From positions 1-14,539 of the forward strand of contig JAXHTH010000208.1 of NCBI GenBank assembly GCA_034211115.1: a stretch of 14,539 nucleotides of DNA, written 5' to 3'. The translations under genes and the position numbers were made by a program. Below are positions 6,440 through 14,313 of this stretch, piece by piece. This DNA is from JAXHTH01 sp034211115. Lineage in GTDB: Bacteria; Planctomycetota; Phycisphaerae; Phycisphaerales; SM1A02. Position 1 is the first letter of the stretch. The number at the start of each line of letters is the position of its first letter. The notes beneath the pieces are model-generated. The model was not told the origin of the DNA. It ran no database searches and saw only the letters and a list, made by a program, of their open reading frames with translations.

Positions 6440-7186
6440 ATGAAGATCCTCATCACCGGCGTCGGCGACGCCTACACCGCGCGGCACTTCGGGTCCTCGG
6501 CCCTCGTCCAGGCCCCCGAGGGATACCTCCTCCTCGACTGCCCCGATCCGATCCACCGCGTCCTGAGGGAGGCGACCGAAACCGCCGGATGGGACGTCCC
6601 CACCACGGAAATCAACGACATCATCATCACCCACCTGCACGGCGATCACTGCAACGGGCTCGAATCGTTCGGCTTCCGAAGGCGGTTCGTGACCGACCGC
6701 GACCCGGCCATCACCCGCCCGCGCATCCACACCACGCCGCCCGTGGCCGAGCTGCTCTGGCAGCGCCTCTCCCCCGCGATGGGCATCCGCTGGGGCGAGG
6801 ATCGGCCCATGCAGTTGAAGGACTACTTCGACGTGCATCTCATCGATCCGGATCACGAGGCGCATATCGCCGGCCTGATCGTCCGCTGCCGGTATACGAA
6901 GCATCCCGTGCCGACGATCGGCCTGCTCCTCAACGACGGCGGGGCGATCCTCGGCTGGTCCGGCGACACGCCCTTCGAGCAGGCCCACATCCAGTGGCTC
7001 GATCAGGCCCGGCTCGTCGTCCACGAGTCGAACCTCGGCGATGCGCATACCCCGATCGAATCGCTCAACGCACTGCCCGACGCGATGCGCGCGAAGACCC
7101 GGCTCATCCACCTTCCCGACGACTTCGATGAGCGCACGACCGACATGCGGCCGCTGCGCCCGGGCGAGGTGATCGAACTGAGTTGA
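6440..7186 (+). CDS. RNase Z-like metallo-beta-lactamase-fold hydrolase
   Basis: A 248-residue soluble hydrolase with a complete two-metal set: H65-L-H67-G-D69-H70 in ITHLHGDHCNGL, H155 in KHPVPTIG, D176 in WSGDTPF and H224 in LIHLP. The SGDT motif, the following VHES (H195-E196) and the 'HxVPTIG' loop place it near the RNase Z/cyclic nucleotide phosphodiesterase branch. It is shorter than bona fide RNase Z (about 300 residues), I do not see the tRNA-binding exosite arm, and the final His motif is LIHLPDDF rather than the usual THFS type. It may therefore be a phosphodiesterase on another substrate rather than the tRNA 3'-processing enzyme. A GAGGCGAAG stretch lies just before the ATG. The acetyltransferase gene follows after 34 bp on the same strand, so the two may be co-transcribed. 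Confidence 0.85.
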   Translation: MKILITGVGDAYTARHFGSSALVQAPEGYLLLDCPDPIHRVLREATETAGWDVPTTEINDIIITHLHGDHCNGLESFGFRRRFVTDRDPAITRPRIHTTPPVAELLWQRLSPAMGIRWGEDRPMQLKDYFDVHLIDPDHEAHIAGLIVRCRYTKHPVPTIGLLLNDGGAILGWSGDTPFEQAHIQWLDQARLVVHESNLGDAHTPIESLNALPDAMRAKTRLIHLPDDFDERTTDMRPLRPGEVIELS

Positions 7187-7220
7187 GGCCGGCGCTCCCC
7201 CGCCCGCCGGAATCCACGCC

Positions 7221-8402
7221 ATGAAGCATGATTATTCGATCCGCCCGCCGCGTGATGGGGATGAACTCGCCGCGCTGAACGGGGTCTTCCAGCAGGTCTT
7301 CGATTTCCCGCCCCGGCGCGGCGAGGAGTACGCCGCGCATCTCGGTCGGGAGCACTATCGCATGCTCTTCGCCGGCGATGAACTCATCGGCGGGCACGCG
7401 ATGATCGAGATGGGCCAGTTCTTCGGCGGGCGGTCGGTACCCACGATCGGCATCTCCCTCGTGGCCGTCGCCCCGCATCGCCGCGGACGCGGGGCCGGGG
7501 CGTTTCTCATGAAACAGGCCGTGCGCGAGATGCACGGGCGCGGCGTCGCGCTCTCGACCCTCTATCCCGCCACCCTCCCCCTCTACCGCGCCGCAGGCTA
7601 CGAGCACGCCGGCACGCGATGGGAGATCACCCAACCGCTGGGGACGATCGACATCATCGATCGCGACCTCGAAATCAGGCCGATCGGGGAACACGACGAC
7701 GAGATGATCCGGCGCCTCCATCGCGCCGAGGCAATGGCGCACCACGGCACGCTCGACCGCAGCGACTTCATGTGGTGGCGGCAGCGCATCCCGCGCGGCG
7801 TGACCGCCTTCGGTCAGCTTCTTCTCGCCGACGACGAGCCGGAGGGGTACGTCTATTACACGCACCAGCCGCGCGACGGGCATCCGCCGTACGACATCGC
7901 GGTGAGCGATGTCGTCGTGCGCACCGAGCGCGCCGCGCGCCGACTGCTCAGCTTCTTCGCCGATCATCGCTCGATGGCGGGGCAGGTGCGCCTCTTCCGC
8001 CCGCCCAACGATCCGCTCCTGTCGGTCCTGCCCGAGCAGTCGTACCGCATCGAGCTGGACATGAAATGGATGCTGCGCATCGTCGATGTCGAGAAGGCGC
8101 TGACCGCACGCGGCTATCCGCCGGAGCTGACGGCGGCCATGCATCTTGACGTGCGCGATGATCTTCTCGACGCCAACAGCGGCCGTTTCGTCCTGCGCAT
8201 CAAAGACGGCCGAGGTGAGGTCGAACCCGGCGGCGAGGGAACGCTCGACATCGACATCCGCGGCCTCGCCATGCTCTACTCCGGCTTCCACCCCGCGACC
8301 CAGCTCCTCGGCACGGGCCTGCTGCGTGCCGACTCCGCCGACGCCCGCGCCGCCGACCACGTCTTCGCCGGCCCCATGCCGTGGATGACGGAGGTGTTTT
8401 GA
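7221..8402 (+). CDS. Eis-type GNAT N-acetyltransferase with C-terminal SCP2-like domain
   Basis: A 393-residue acetyl-CoA-dependent N-acetyltransferase of the Eis ('enhanced intracellular survival') group. The N-terminal GNAT domain spans about 1-140: ISLVAVAPHRRGRGAGAFLMK at 78-98 contains the pyrophosphate-binding R-R-G-R-G-A loop, and LYPATLPLYRAAGYEHAG at 114-131 is the typical Eis stretch. Y127 matches the general-acid Tyr of mycobacterial Eis. A second, degenerate GNAT domain (about 150-280) and an SCP2-like C-terminal domain (about 285-393) follow. The chain ends in Phe (PWMTEVF), as in Eis, where the terminal carboxylate acts as the catalytic base. Length fits Eis (about 400). Known Eis enzymes acetylate amines of several kinds; the natural substrate here cannot be told. 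No clear ribosome binding site is seen. The stop is followed directly by the 14-bp repeats. Confidence 0.88.
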   Translation: MKHDYSIRPPRDGDELAALNGVFQQVFDFPPRRGEEYAAHLGREHYRMLFAGDELIGGHAMIEMGQFFGGRSVPTIGISLVAVAPHRRGRGAGAFLMKQAVREMHGRGVALSTLYPATLPLYRAAGYEHAGTRWEITQPLGTIDIIDRDLEIRPIGEHDDEMIRRLHRAEAMAHHGTLDRSDFMWWRQRIPRGVTAFGQLLLADDEPEGYVYYTHQPRDGHPPYDIAVSDVVVRTERAARRLLSFFADHRSMAGQVRLFRPPNDPLLSVLPEQSYRIELDMKWMLRIVDVEKALTARGYPPELTAAMHLDVRDDLLDANSGRFVLRIKDGRGEVEPGGEGTLDIDIRGLAMLYSGFHPATQLLGTGLLRADSADARAADHVFAGPMPWMTEVF

Positions 8403-8404
8403 AC

Positions 8405-8527
8405 GGTGAGTCTCGAGCGGTGAGTCTTGAGAAGTGAGTCTTGAGGCGCCGGGATCGCACACATCCTGTTGGAAGCGCGTTTCTCGTCCGAACGCGCGCC
8501 CTCAAGACTCATCTCTCAAGACTCTCA
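8405..8527. repeat. 14-bp repeats, three direct and two inverted, forming a long hairpin
   Basis: Three tandem 14-bp units (8405-8418, 8419-8432, 8433-8446) share the core GTGAGTCTTGAG with few changes. Two reverse-complement units lie at 8500-8513 and 8514-8527. The last two direct units pair with the two inverted ones over 28 bp with 24 matches, around a 53-base loop. That loop contains its own perfect hairpin, GCGCGTT (8475-8481) and AACGCGC (8491-8497). The element fills the whole space between two convergent genes, starting two bases after one stop codon (8400-8402) and ending right at the other (8528-8530). Confidence 0.85.
8475..8497. terminator. Inner hairpin of the convergent repeat element
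   Basis: GCGCGTT at 8475-8481 and AACGCGC at 8491-8497 form a perfect 7-bp stem with a 9-base loop, nested inside the larger repeat-built stem. Its place between two convergent stops makes a two-way transcription terminator the simplest role, but there is no long T-run on either strand. Confidence 0.4.
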
Positions 8528-10294
8528 TCACGCATAGCTGTGCAGCCCCGCGATCGTGAAGTTGATGACGATCCAGTTGAAGAGCATCACCGCGCAGCCG
8601 ATGACGGCGAGGATCGCCGTCCAGAGGCCCTTATCCCTCGCCTGCAGCCGCACGTGAATGAGCAGGGCGAAGACGATGAACGTGTTGAGCGCAAACACTT
8701 CCTTGGGATCCCATCCCCACGGCCGTCCCCAGGAGTGATCGGCCCAGATGGCGCCCATGACGATCCCCGCCCAGAGGAGGATGAAGGACAGCTCGATGAG
8801 GATCATCGTCGTCCCGTCCAGCACCTGGCCGATCGTCGTCCGCGCCCGCTCCAGCGGCGATGAGCCCTCCGGGGCGGTCATGATGAGCGAGCCCGCCCCG
8901 CCCACGCGGGCGAACTCGCCCGTGCCGTCCGCGCCGCGCAACGATCGACCCGCCCGATAGACCAGATAAAGCAGCGCGGACACCGCCGCCATGAAGATCA
9001 GCGCGTAGCTGAAGATGATCACGTTCGTGTGGATGTAGAGCCACACATCGTGCAGGACGGGCATGATGTTGCCGATCGTCGGATCGAGCTGAAGCGGGTA
9101 GAACTTCGTCGCCATCAGGGCGGTCATCGACGCGACCGCGCTGCCCAGCGCGAACAGGCCCCGCATGGGCGAACGCTGCGCGAACAACTCGAAGAGCACG
9201 GCGAAGCACGCGCCGAACCACGCCGCCGTCGTCACCGCCTCGAACATGTTCGCGTTCGGCCAGCGGCCCGAGACGTACCACCGCAGCATCACCGCGAACG
9301 TGTGAAATCCGAACGCGGCGAAGAACAGCAGCAGACCCGCCCACCGCGCCGCGCTCCAGCGGAAACTCACGAACAGCAGCAGCGGGACGAGACTGAAAGC
9401 GTAGATGAGCCAGATCCAGGTCATGTTCCCGTGCCGGAAATACCAGCTTTCCCACGCGAGCCGGCTGTGCTCGGGATAGACCTCGGGGTCGGGACTGACC
9501 GCGGGCAGCAGCGCGGCGAGCTGCGCCGACGTCGCGTTCACGCCCACCGCATCGCTCCGCCGCCACGCGTTCGTGAAGTCGATCCACGCGCTGATGAGCT
9601 TCTGGCGAAGTTCGGCGGGCATCGCCGCCAGGTCCGGCCGCGTGTCGCCCGCCATGGCCAGTTCATCGAGCGTGTACCAGCGCTCCTCCGCCCCCCCGCC
9701 GGGCGGTGCGACGAGCTTCAGGCCCTGCCGTAGGTTCGAGGCATCGCGCACGGCCAGCGCGTTGCGCACGGCATCGACGTAGCGCGCGCTGCGCATGAGA
9801 TCGGTGCTCAGCCGCGCCAGGATCGCCTGCACGCGCTCCGCGCGCAGCAGGGAGGGCGAGATGAGCCCCCTTTTCACGAAACGCTCCAGGCGTTCGCTCA
9901 GTGCCGCGTCGATCCCGGGCTCGGCCAGCGTCTGCGCGATCGCCGCGCGGACGAGCTTGTTCTTCACGTAAATGTGGTCCTCATCCTCGTACCGGCCCGG
10001 CCTCAGCATGAGATCGAGATACGTGAACGCATCGGACTGGCCGTCGATCGAACGCGAGCCGGTCACGGCGCGCATCACGGACGCGGCGAAGGAGTCGAAG
10101 GACTTCACGCGGCCCCGGCTGTGCACGGCGAGCCGGCCGAACGCGGTCAGATCGACCCGCTCCGCGAATGACGGCTCATCATTGCCTCTCGCCCCCGCCG
10201 GTCCTTCGCCCTCTCTCGGCGCCGGCTGTCCGAGCACGGGGGCGGCAAGAAACGTAAGAACCGCGATTGTCAACCATGCGTAACGTGCTCCCAT
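8528..10294 (-). CDS. ccsA: Cytochrome c maturation protein CcsA with periplasmic N-terminal domain
   Basis: A 588-residue membrane protein, the CcsA half of the system II (Ccs) synthase that presents heme to apocytochrome c outside the cytoplasmic membrane. The start ATG 10294 overlaps the resB stop (TAATG) and has a GGGAGGGGGG run upstream; it also gives a clean signal peptide (ARYAWLTIAVLTFLAAPVLGQ, cleavage near 22). Residues about 24-285 are a hydrophilic, mostly helical region, probably periplasmic, containing RLAVHSRGRVKSFDSFA at 54-70. About eight membrane helices follow. The WWD heme-binding signature is intact at 517-531 (WADHSWGRPWGWDPKE). Candidate heme or translocation histidines are H331 (HTFAVMLRWY), H415/H422 (LHDVWLYIHTN), H547 (LIHVRL) and H585 in the typical GLHSYA tail. 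It is longer than classic CcsA (about 300-350) because of the N-terminal domain. Confidence 0.93.
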   Translation of the reverse strand: MGARYAWLTIAVLTFLAAPVLGQPAPREGEGPAGARGNDEPSFAERVDLTAFGRLAVHSRGRVKSFDSFAASVMRAVTGSRSIDGQSDAFTYLDLMLRPGRYEDEDHIYVKNKLVRAAIAQTLAEPGIDAALSERLERFVKRGLISPSLLRAERVQAILARLSTDLMRSARYVDAVRNALAVRDASNLRQGLKLVAPPGGGAEERWYTLDELAMAGDTRPDLAAMPAELRQKLISAWIDFTNAWRRSDAVGVNATSAQLAALLPAVSPDPEVYPEHSRLAWESWYFRHGNMTWIWLIYAFSLVPLLLFVSFRWSAARWAGLLLFFAAFGFHTFAVMLRWYVSGRWPNANMFEAVTTAAWFGACFAVLFELFAQRSPMRGLFALGSAVASMTALMATKFYPLQLDPTIGNIMPVLHDVWLYIHTNVIIFSYALIFMAAVSALLYLVYRAGRSLRGADGTGEFARVGGAGSLIMTAPEGSSPLERARTTIGQVLDGTTMILIELSFILLWAGIVMGAIWADHSWGRPWGWDPKEVFALNTFIVFALLIHVRLQARDKGLWTAILAVIGCAVMLFNWIVINFTIAGLHSYA

Positions 10295-12699
10295 TATGAA
10301 CCCCCCTCCCGCGCGATCGCCGCGTGCGGCGCCTGCCGCCGTCTTCTTATATACGGCTTGCAATAAAAGGCATAGATCATCCCGGCCACGGCGATACAAC
10401 AGCCGAGAAGCTGCACGAGCACGCCGTTGCGGTTCGCCACCCCGAGGATCGTGTAGTTGAGTCCGCTCGATCCGGGATCGCCCTGGAAGCGCGGCGCCTC
10501 CGGCGGATCCCACGACGACTGGAAAAACCACAGGTCCTGAAACTCGACGGGGTTGTTCATGTGCACCGCGATCGGATCCGTCCAGCCGGTCTCCGCGCGG
10601 AACTTCAGCATGCTTCTCCAGTCGCGTATGCTTGCGGTCTCGCCGGTGAAGCCGCCCACATGCGATTCGACCTCGAAGGTCTCCAGCGCCACCGGTGAGG
10701 GCAGCTTCAGGCGCCGGCGAGAGAACATGAACTCGATCCGCCGGCCGTCGGGCAGCGCGACCGTCGTCGGCCGATACGGATACCGCCTCAGCGTCTCCTC
10801 TTCCCGCTGGAACGGGTAGTCGTGATACGGCAGCCAGACCGATTCCACCGGGCTCCCGCCCCCGGAATCAAAACCGGAATCGGAACCGGTATCGGCCACG
10901 GGCAGGTTGAGTCGGATCATCGACGCTCGTGACCCCACCGAGCGATCGCGCTGCGCCGGCGGGACGAGAAACGGACGCGCCTCCAGCCGGCCGCGCGGCA
11001 GGTAGCGCAGGACCGTCAGCGTCGCCCCTTCCGTGACCGTCATCGGCTCGCCCACCACCACGTCGCGCTCGGTCACTTCGCTGAGACGGGCCGGCACGAG
11101 CAGTCGCAGCGCATCGTCCTCCGGCCCGGCGATGAGATGCAGCGCCTCCGCCTCGCCCGGCTCGTAGGTCATGATGATGTTCTCATCGATCAGGCCGGCG
11201 CCCGAATGCTCAGCCATGCCCCCGTCTCCCGACAGGTCGCGGGTCATCGCCGGATCGTCGAACACCCAGCGCGTGAAGTTCTGCTCGCCGCGCTCGATGT
11301 CGACGATGGCGAGCGAGACGCCCCGGTCGGCCAGCGTCGGGGTGGCCCGCACGCGATACCGATACTCGGTGCCCGCGATCGGCGTGAACGGCGCATCCTC
11401 GCCCGGCGCGATCTCGATCGGCTCCTCGAGCACGATGTCCTGCGCGGGAATCTCGATGTGCAGCATCGGCGGCGCCGCGTCGCGCAACGCCGCCAGGGCA
11501 GGCTCCGATTCGAGCCAGTGAAACTCCAGCGCGCCGCCCAGCGCCGTCCGCCGCTGCGGATCCAGGGCGAGCAGCTCATAATCCTGCATCGCGCCGGTAT
11601 CGACCGCGATGCGCACCGTCGCCGCGGGATTGATCCGATCGCCCCCGCCGGCGATCCGCTGACGCATCTGCGCATAACGCAGATGTTCGGTGATGGAGAA
11701 GGCCACATCCGGCATCGGATCGCCGACGTCCGCGGGCGGGACCGCCACCTCGATCGGCCTCAGCGGCGGCGGGACCATGCTCGAACCCAGCCAGACGTGG
11801 TCATAAGAGGCGAGGTAATCGTTGAACCGCGGCAGATCATCGATCGGCCGCTCGATCCATTCCTCCGCGCCGACCTCGCGCAGGTACAGCGCGCTGCTGC
11901 CGGCCAGATAGAAGTACTCCTGCGGCGCGTAGTCCAGCGACAGCTCGATCGTCTCGTCGACAAGCGCCTTCCCCCGCGTCTTCTTCGCCCGGACGAACGG
12001 CTGCTGCGGATCATCCGACCGGACGAGATCCTCCGTGTATTGCGGATACCCCGCCAGCAATTCGCGGATGAACGTCTGATCCGGTCCCTGTACGAAGACG
12101 GCGACCTTGTATGTGCGTTTCCCCTTGTCATCGCCGGACAGCAGCTCCCACTCCGGGACGATCTCCCGAACCTGGAGGATGTAGGTTTCTTCGCCGTCGC
12201 CGATCCGCATCGTCCCGCCCGGTGTGGCGATCATCGACGCCTCTTCCCCGCCGGGCAGGCGGGCGACGATCTCCCGCCGCGCCACCGGCGCATCCCCCTC
12301 CACCTTCGTCGAGAAGTACCACACGCTGCCCAGCGCGAGGACGATGATCCCCGCGTGCGTCAGCCACGCGCCGAGGTTGACGAGGTTGAGCGGAATTCGC
12401 CGCAGCGTCGCGAGCACGATGTTGAGACACAGCAGCGCAATCAGTACCTCGAACGGCCACCAGTGAAACCACTCGTATTCGCTCAGCTCGAACGCCTCGC
12501 GCAGCGGCATCCACGCGTCCGGGCGGAAGATGTTCAGCCGCACCGGCAACCCGGATGACCCGATCGACGCGTACACGAACAGCACACACAGCAGGGCGAT
12601 CCCGAGCCAGACGCTCGAGAAGAAACCCAGCAGGCGCGAGACGACGGAGCGCGAGCCGCCGGAACGCCCCGGGTCCTCGCTGCGTGTCAAGTCGTTCAT
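10294..12699 (-). CDS. resB: Cytochrome c maturation protein ResB/CcsB
   Basis: An 801-residue partner of CcsA in the system II synthase. ATG 12699 (MNDLTRSEDP) is chosen; the frame is open 42 codons further, but that part is Arg/Pro-rich and covers non-coding sequence. Three membrane helices lie at about 25-48 (FFSSVWLGIALLCVLFVYASIG, the ResB hallmark), 82-100 and 108-129, and a fourth at about 760-780. A periplasmic region of some 630 residues lies between helix 3 and helix 4. It ends with the ResB-type segment HMNNPVEFQDLWFFQSSWDPP before the last helix. H79 (EWFHWWPF) and H115 (WLTHAGIIVLALG) are candidate heme-path histidines. The family range is broad (about 450-700), so this is long. 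A D-[ST]-G-x repeat sits at 603-614. The stop shares a base with the ccsA start (TAATG), so the two are coupled. Confidence 0.92.
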   Translation of the reverse strand: MNDLTRSEDPGRSGGSRSVVSRLLGFFSSVWLGIALLCVLFVYASIGSSGLPVRLNIFRPDAWMPLREAFELSEYEWFHWWPFEVLIALLCLNIVLATLRRIPLNLVNLGAWLTHAGIIVLALGSVWYFSTKVEGDAPVARREIVARLPGGEEASMIATPGGTMRIGDGEETYILQVREIVPEWELLSGDDKGKRTYKVAVFVQGPDQTFIRELLAGYPQYTEDLVRSDDPQQPFVRAKKTRGKALVDETIELSLDYAPQEYFYLAGSSALYLREVGAEEWIERPIDDLPRFNDYLASYDHVWLGSSMVPPPLRPIEVAVPPADVGDPMPDVAFSITEHLRYAQMRQRIAGGGDRINPAATVRIAVDTGAMQDYELLALDPQRRTALGGALEFHWLESEPALAALRDAAPPMLHIEIPAQDIVLEEPIEIAPGEDAPFTPIAGTEYRYRVRATPTLADRGVSLAIVDIERGEQNFTRWVFDDPAMTRDLSGDGGMAEHSGAGLIDENIIMTYEPGEAEALHLIAGPEDDALRLLVPARLSEVTERDVVVGEPMTVTEGATLTVLRYLPRGRLEARPFLVPPAQRDRSVGSRASMIRLNLPVADTGSDSGFDSGGGSPVESVWLPYHDYPFQREEETLRRYPYRPTTVALPDGRRIEFMFSRRRLKLPSPVALETFEVESHVGGFTGETASIRDWRSMLKFRAETGWTDPIAVHMNNPVEFQDLWFFQSSWDPPEAPRFQGDPGSSGLNYTILGVANRNGVLVQLLGCCIAVAGMIYAFYCKPYIRRRRQAPHAAIAREGGS
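10862..10897 (-). repeat. Three 12-bp tandem units inside resB
   Basis: On the plus strand the units are CCGGAATCAAAA, CCGGAATCGGAA and CCGGTATCGGCC. They are in frame and encode D-T-G-S, D-S-G-F and D-S-G-G at residues 603-614, followed by a Gly-rich run. This looks like a small, recently expanded repeat in a flexible periplasmic loop. Confidence 0.7.
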
Positions 12700-12913
12700 C
12701 AATGGCCCTGGCAGAACAGATGACTCGCGGCCGCCTCGGCGGCGCGGGGCGCGGCGTCGATGAGCCGGACGACGATCGCCCGGCCACCGGCCTGCCGACA
12801 TCGTACGCAACCGTGCGTCGGCCAAGCGCGTCGGCCCGGCCGTTTCGATGATTACCCGATCTCCCGGTCGGCTTTGGGCGGCGTGGTCGTTCCATGGTCT
12901 GCGCCAATCGTCG
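12700..12913. other. Spacer between htrA and resB (214 bp)
   Basis: No gene is supported here. The only notable element is a short hairpin, ACGCA (12805-12809), loop ACCG, TGCGT (12814-12818), which has no T-run. I find no clear promoter for resB, and the resB start lacks a strong Shine-Dalgarno site. The length would allow either a separate resB promoter or an untranslated link in an htrA-resB-ccsA transcript. Confidence 0.35.
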
Positions 12914-14281
12914 TCATCTCACGCGCAGCGGGCCGTGCATTTTCGCCTTCCCCCAGCGATCGACGCGAAGGACGTGCACCGCGACCACGTCGCCGCTCTC
13001 GACCTGCTCCAGCAGGTGGCCAAGGTCATCGACGGAGGCGACGGCATGCCGGCCGAGGGCGAGGAGGATGTCCCGCCGCTGGAGGCCGGCCTCGTCCGCC
13101 GGGCCGCCCGGCTCGATCTCCGTCACCAGCAGACCCGCCGATCGACTCAGGCCAAGCTGCTCGGCCACGTCGGCCGGAAGCGCATGCACCTCGATCCCCA
13201 GCTTCCCGCGGGCCAGCTCTCTTCCGTCCGGCGCCGGGCGGGCCGCCAGGCGCAGCTCGGCGTCGACCTGCCGCTCGCCACGGCGCAGCGTCAGGTCCAG
13301 TTCATCGCCCGCATCATGATTGAGCAGGGCGATGTCGAAATCGACGCCCTTGCGCACGGGCCGGCCGTCGACGGCCAGCAGCACGTCGCCCGGCTGAATG
13401 CCCGCCTCGTCGGCCGGCGAATCGGCGCGCACCTCGATCACCCGCGGCTCCCCCAGCGCGCCGACCCGCAGCCCGCTGTCGATGCGCTGCCGCCGCTCGA
13501 CATCCAGCAGTTCCGGCAGCACCTCGCGAAGCTGATCGACGGGGATGGCGAAGCCGATGTTCTGCGCATCGCCCCGGATGGCCGAGTTGACGCCGATCAG
13601 CTCGCCCAGCACGTTCAGCAGCGGTCCCCCGGAATTGCCCGGGTTGATCGACGCGTCCGTCTGGATGAGGCCGGTGAACGCGAGCTCATCGGTGACGGCG
13701 ATGTCGCGCTTGACCGCGCTGACCACGCCGGCGGTGACCGTGTGCTCGTAGCCCAGCGGGTTGCCGATTGCGATCACCGTCTCGCCGATCATCAGGTCAT
13801 CGCTCCGCCCCAGCGGGAGGGTGGGCAGCGACGATTCGGCCTCGATCTTCAGCACCGCCAGGTCGCGCTGCCGGTCGGAGGCGATGATCTGGGCCGGATA
13901 CTCCCGCCCGTCGGCGAAGATCGCCTTCAGCTCCGCGCTGCGGGCCACCACGTGCGCGTTCGTCACGATGTAGCCGTCCGGGTGGATGATGAATCCGCTG
14001 CCGAGGTTGTTCATCTTGTACTGACGCGTGCGCGGCGACCGGCGGGGCATGTCGAAGAAATCCTCGAAGAAGCCATCGAGCGGGCTGCGGCTGCGCACCG
14101 TCACGATCTCCGTGGCCGCGATGTTCACCACCGCATCGCGCGTGCGCTGGAAGACCTCGACGACCGGCGACCGCCTCCGCTCGCGCTGCGCCTGGCGATC
14201 CGCATCGTGTTCCGCGGCCGGCGCCGCCGGGGCGAGACAGGCGACAACGAGCAGACACAGGACCATCATCCGGGCATGCAT
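12914..14281 (-). CDS. Periplasmic HtrA/DegP-type serine protease with two PDZ domains
   Basis: A 455-residue envelope protease/chaperone. ATG 14281 is chosen: it follows a strong GGAGGTG site (about 14287-14293) and opens with a signal peptide (MHARMMVLCLLVVACLAPAAPAAEH, cleavage near 22); the frame is open upstream but not coding-like. The trypsin-fold domain spans about 38-262, with an LA-loop-like FFEDFF segment at 71-76. The triad is complete: H110 (VTNAHVV), D140 (DRQRDLAVLKI) and S217 (NPGNSGGPL). PDZ1 covers about 270-348 (SPADEAGIQPGDVLLAVDG) and PDZ2 about 358-452 (GGPADEAGLQRRDILLALG). The order and length match DegP/DegQ/MucD. It should degrade or refold damaged exported proteins. 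It lies 214 bp upstream of resB. Two dyads before the ribosome binding site hint at regulation. Confidence 0.95.
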   Translation of the reverse strand: MHARMMVLCLLVVACLAPAAPAAEHDADRQAQRERRRSPVVEVFQRTRDAVVNIAATEIVTVRSRSPLDGFFEDFFDMPRRSPRTRQYKMNNLGSGFIIHPDGYIVTNAHVVARSAELKAIFADGREYPAQIIASDRQRDLAVLKIEAESSLPTLPLGRSDDLMIGETVIAIGNPLGYEHTVTAGVVSAVKRDIAVTDELAFTGLIQTDASINPGNSGGPLLNVLGELIGVNSAIRGDAQNIGFAIPVDQLREVLPELLDVERRQRIDSGLRVGALGEPRVIEVRADSPADEAGIQPGDVLLAVDGRPVRKGVDFDIALLNHDAGDELDLTLRRGERQVDAELRLAARPAPDGRELARGKLGIEVHALPADVAEQLGLSRSAGLLVTEIEPGGPADEAGLQRRDILLALGRHAVASVDDLGHLLEQVESGDVVAVHVLRVDRWGKAKMHGPLRVR

Positions 14282-14286
14282 GACCA

Positions 14287-14293
14287 CACCTCC
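14287..14293 (-). promoter_or_regulatory. Strong Shine-Dalgarno site of the HtrA gene
   Basis: On the minus strand GGAGGTG lies about 6 bases before ATG 14281. It is one of the few textbook ribosome binding sites in the window and decides the start over the longer open frame reaching to about 14494. Confidence 0.75.
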
Positions 14294-14313
14294 ATCAATC
14301 GACTGTCGAGTCA

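Noticed and set aside
7104..8462. Minus-strand open frame (452 codons) antisense to the acetyltransferase gene
   Set aside because: There is no recognisable domain, it runs through the repeat element, and the plus strand encodes an intact Eis-type protein.
8405..8527. CRISPR array
   Set aside because: Units are 14 bp, directly adjacent with no spacers, and occur in both orientations; no cas gene is present.
11137..12558. Long plus-strand open frame (473 codons) antisense to resB
   Set aside because: Its product is Arg/His/Gln-rich with no domain, and it lies wholly opposite a clear ResB gene; open antisense frames are expected at this GC content.
12128..12907. Minus-strand frame of 259 codons overlapping the start of resB
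   Set aside because: It is Arg/Pro/Ala-rich and mostly a frame-shifted reading of resB; its ATG at 12907 lies close after the HtrA stop, but no coding signal or domain is seen.
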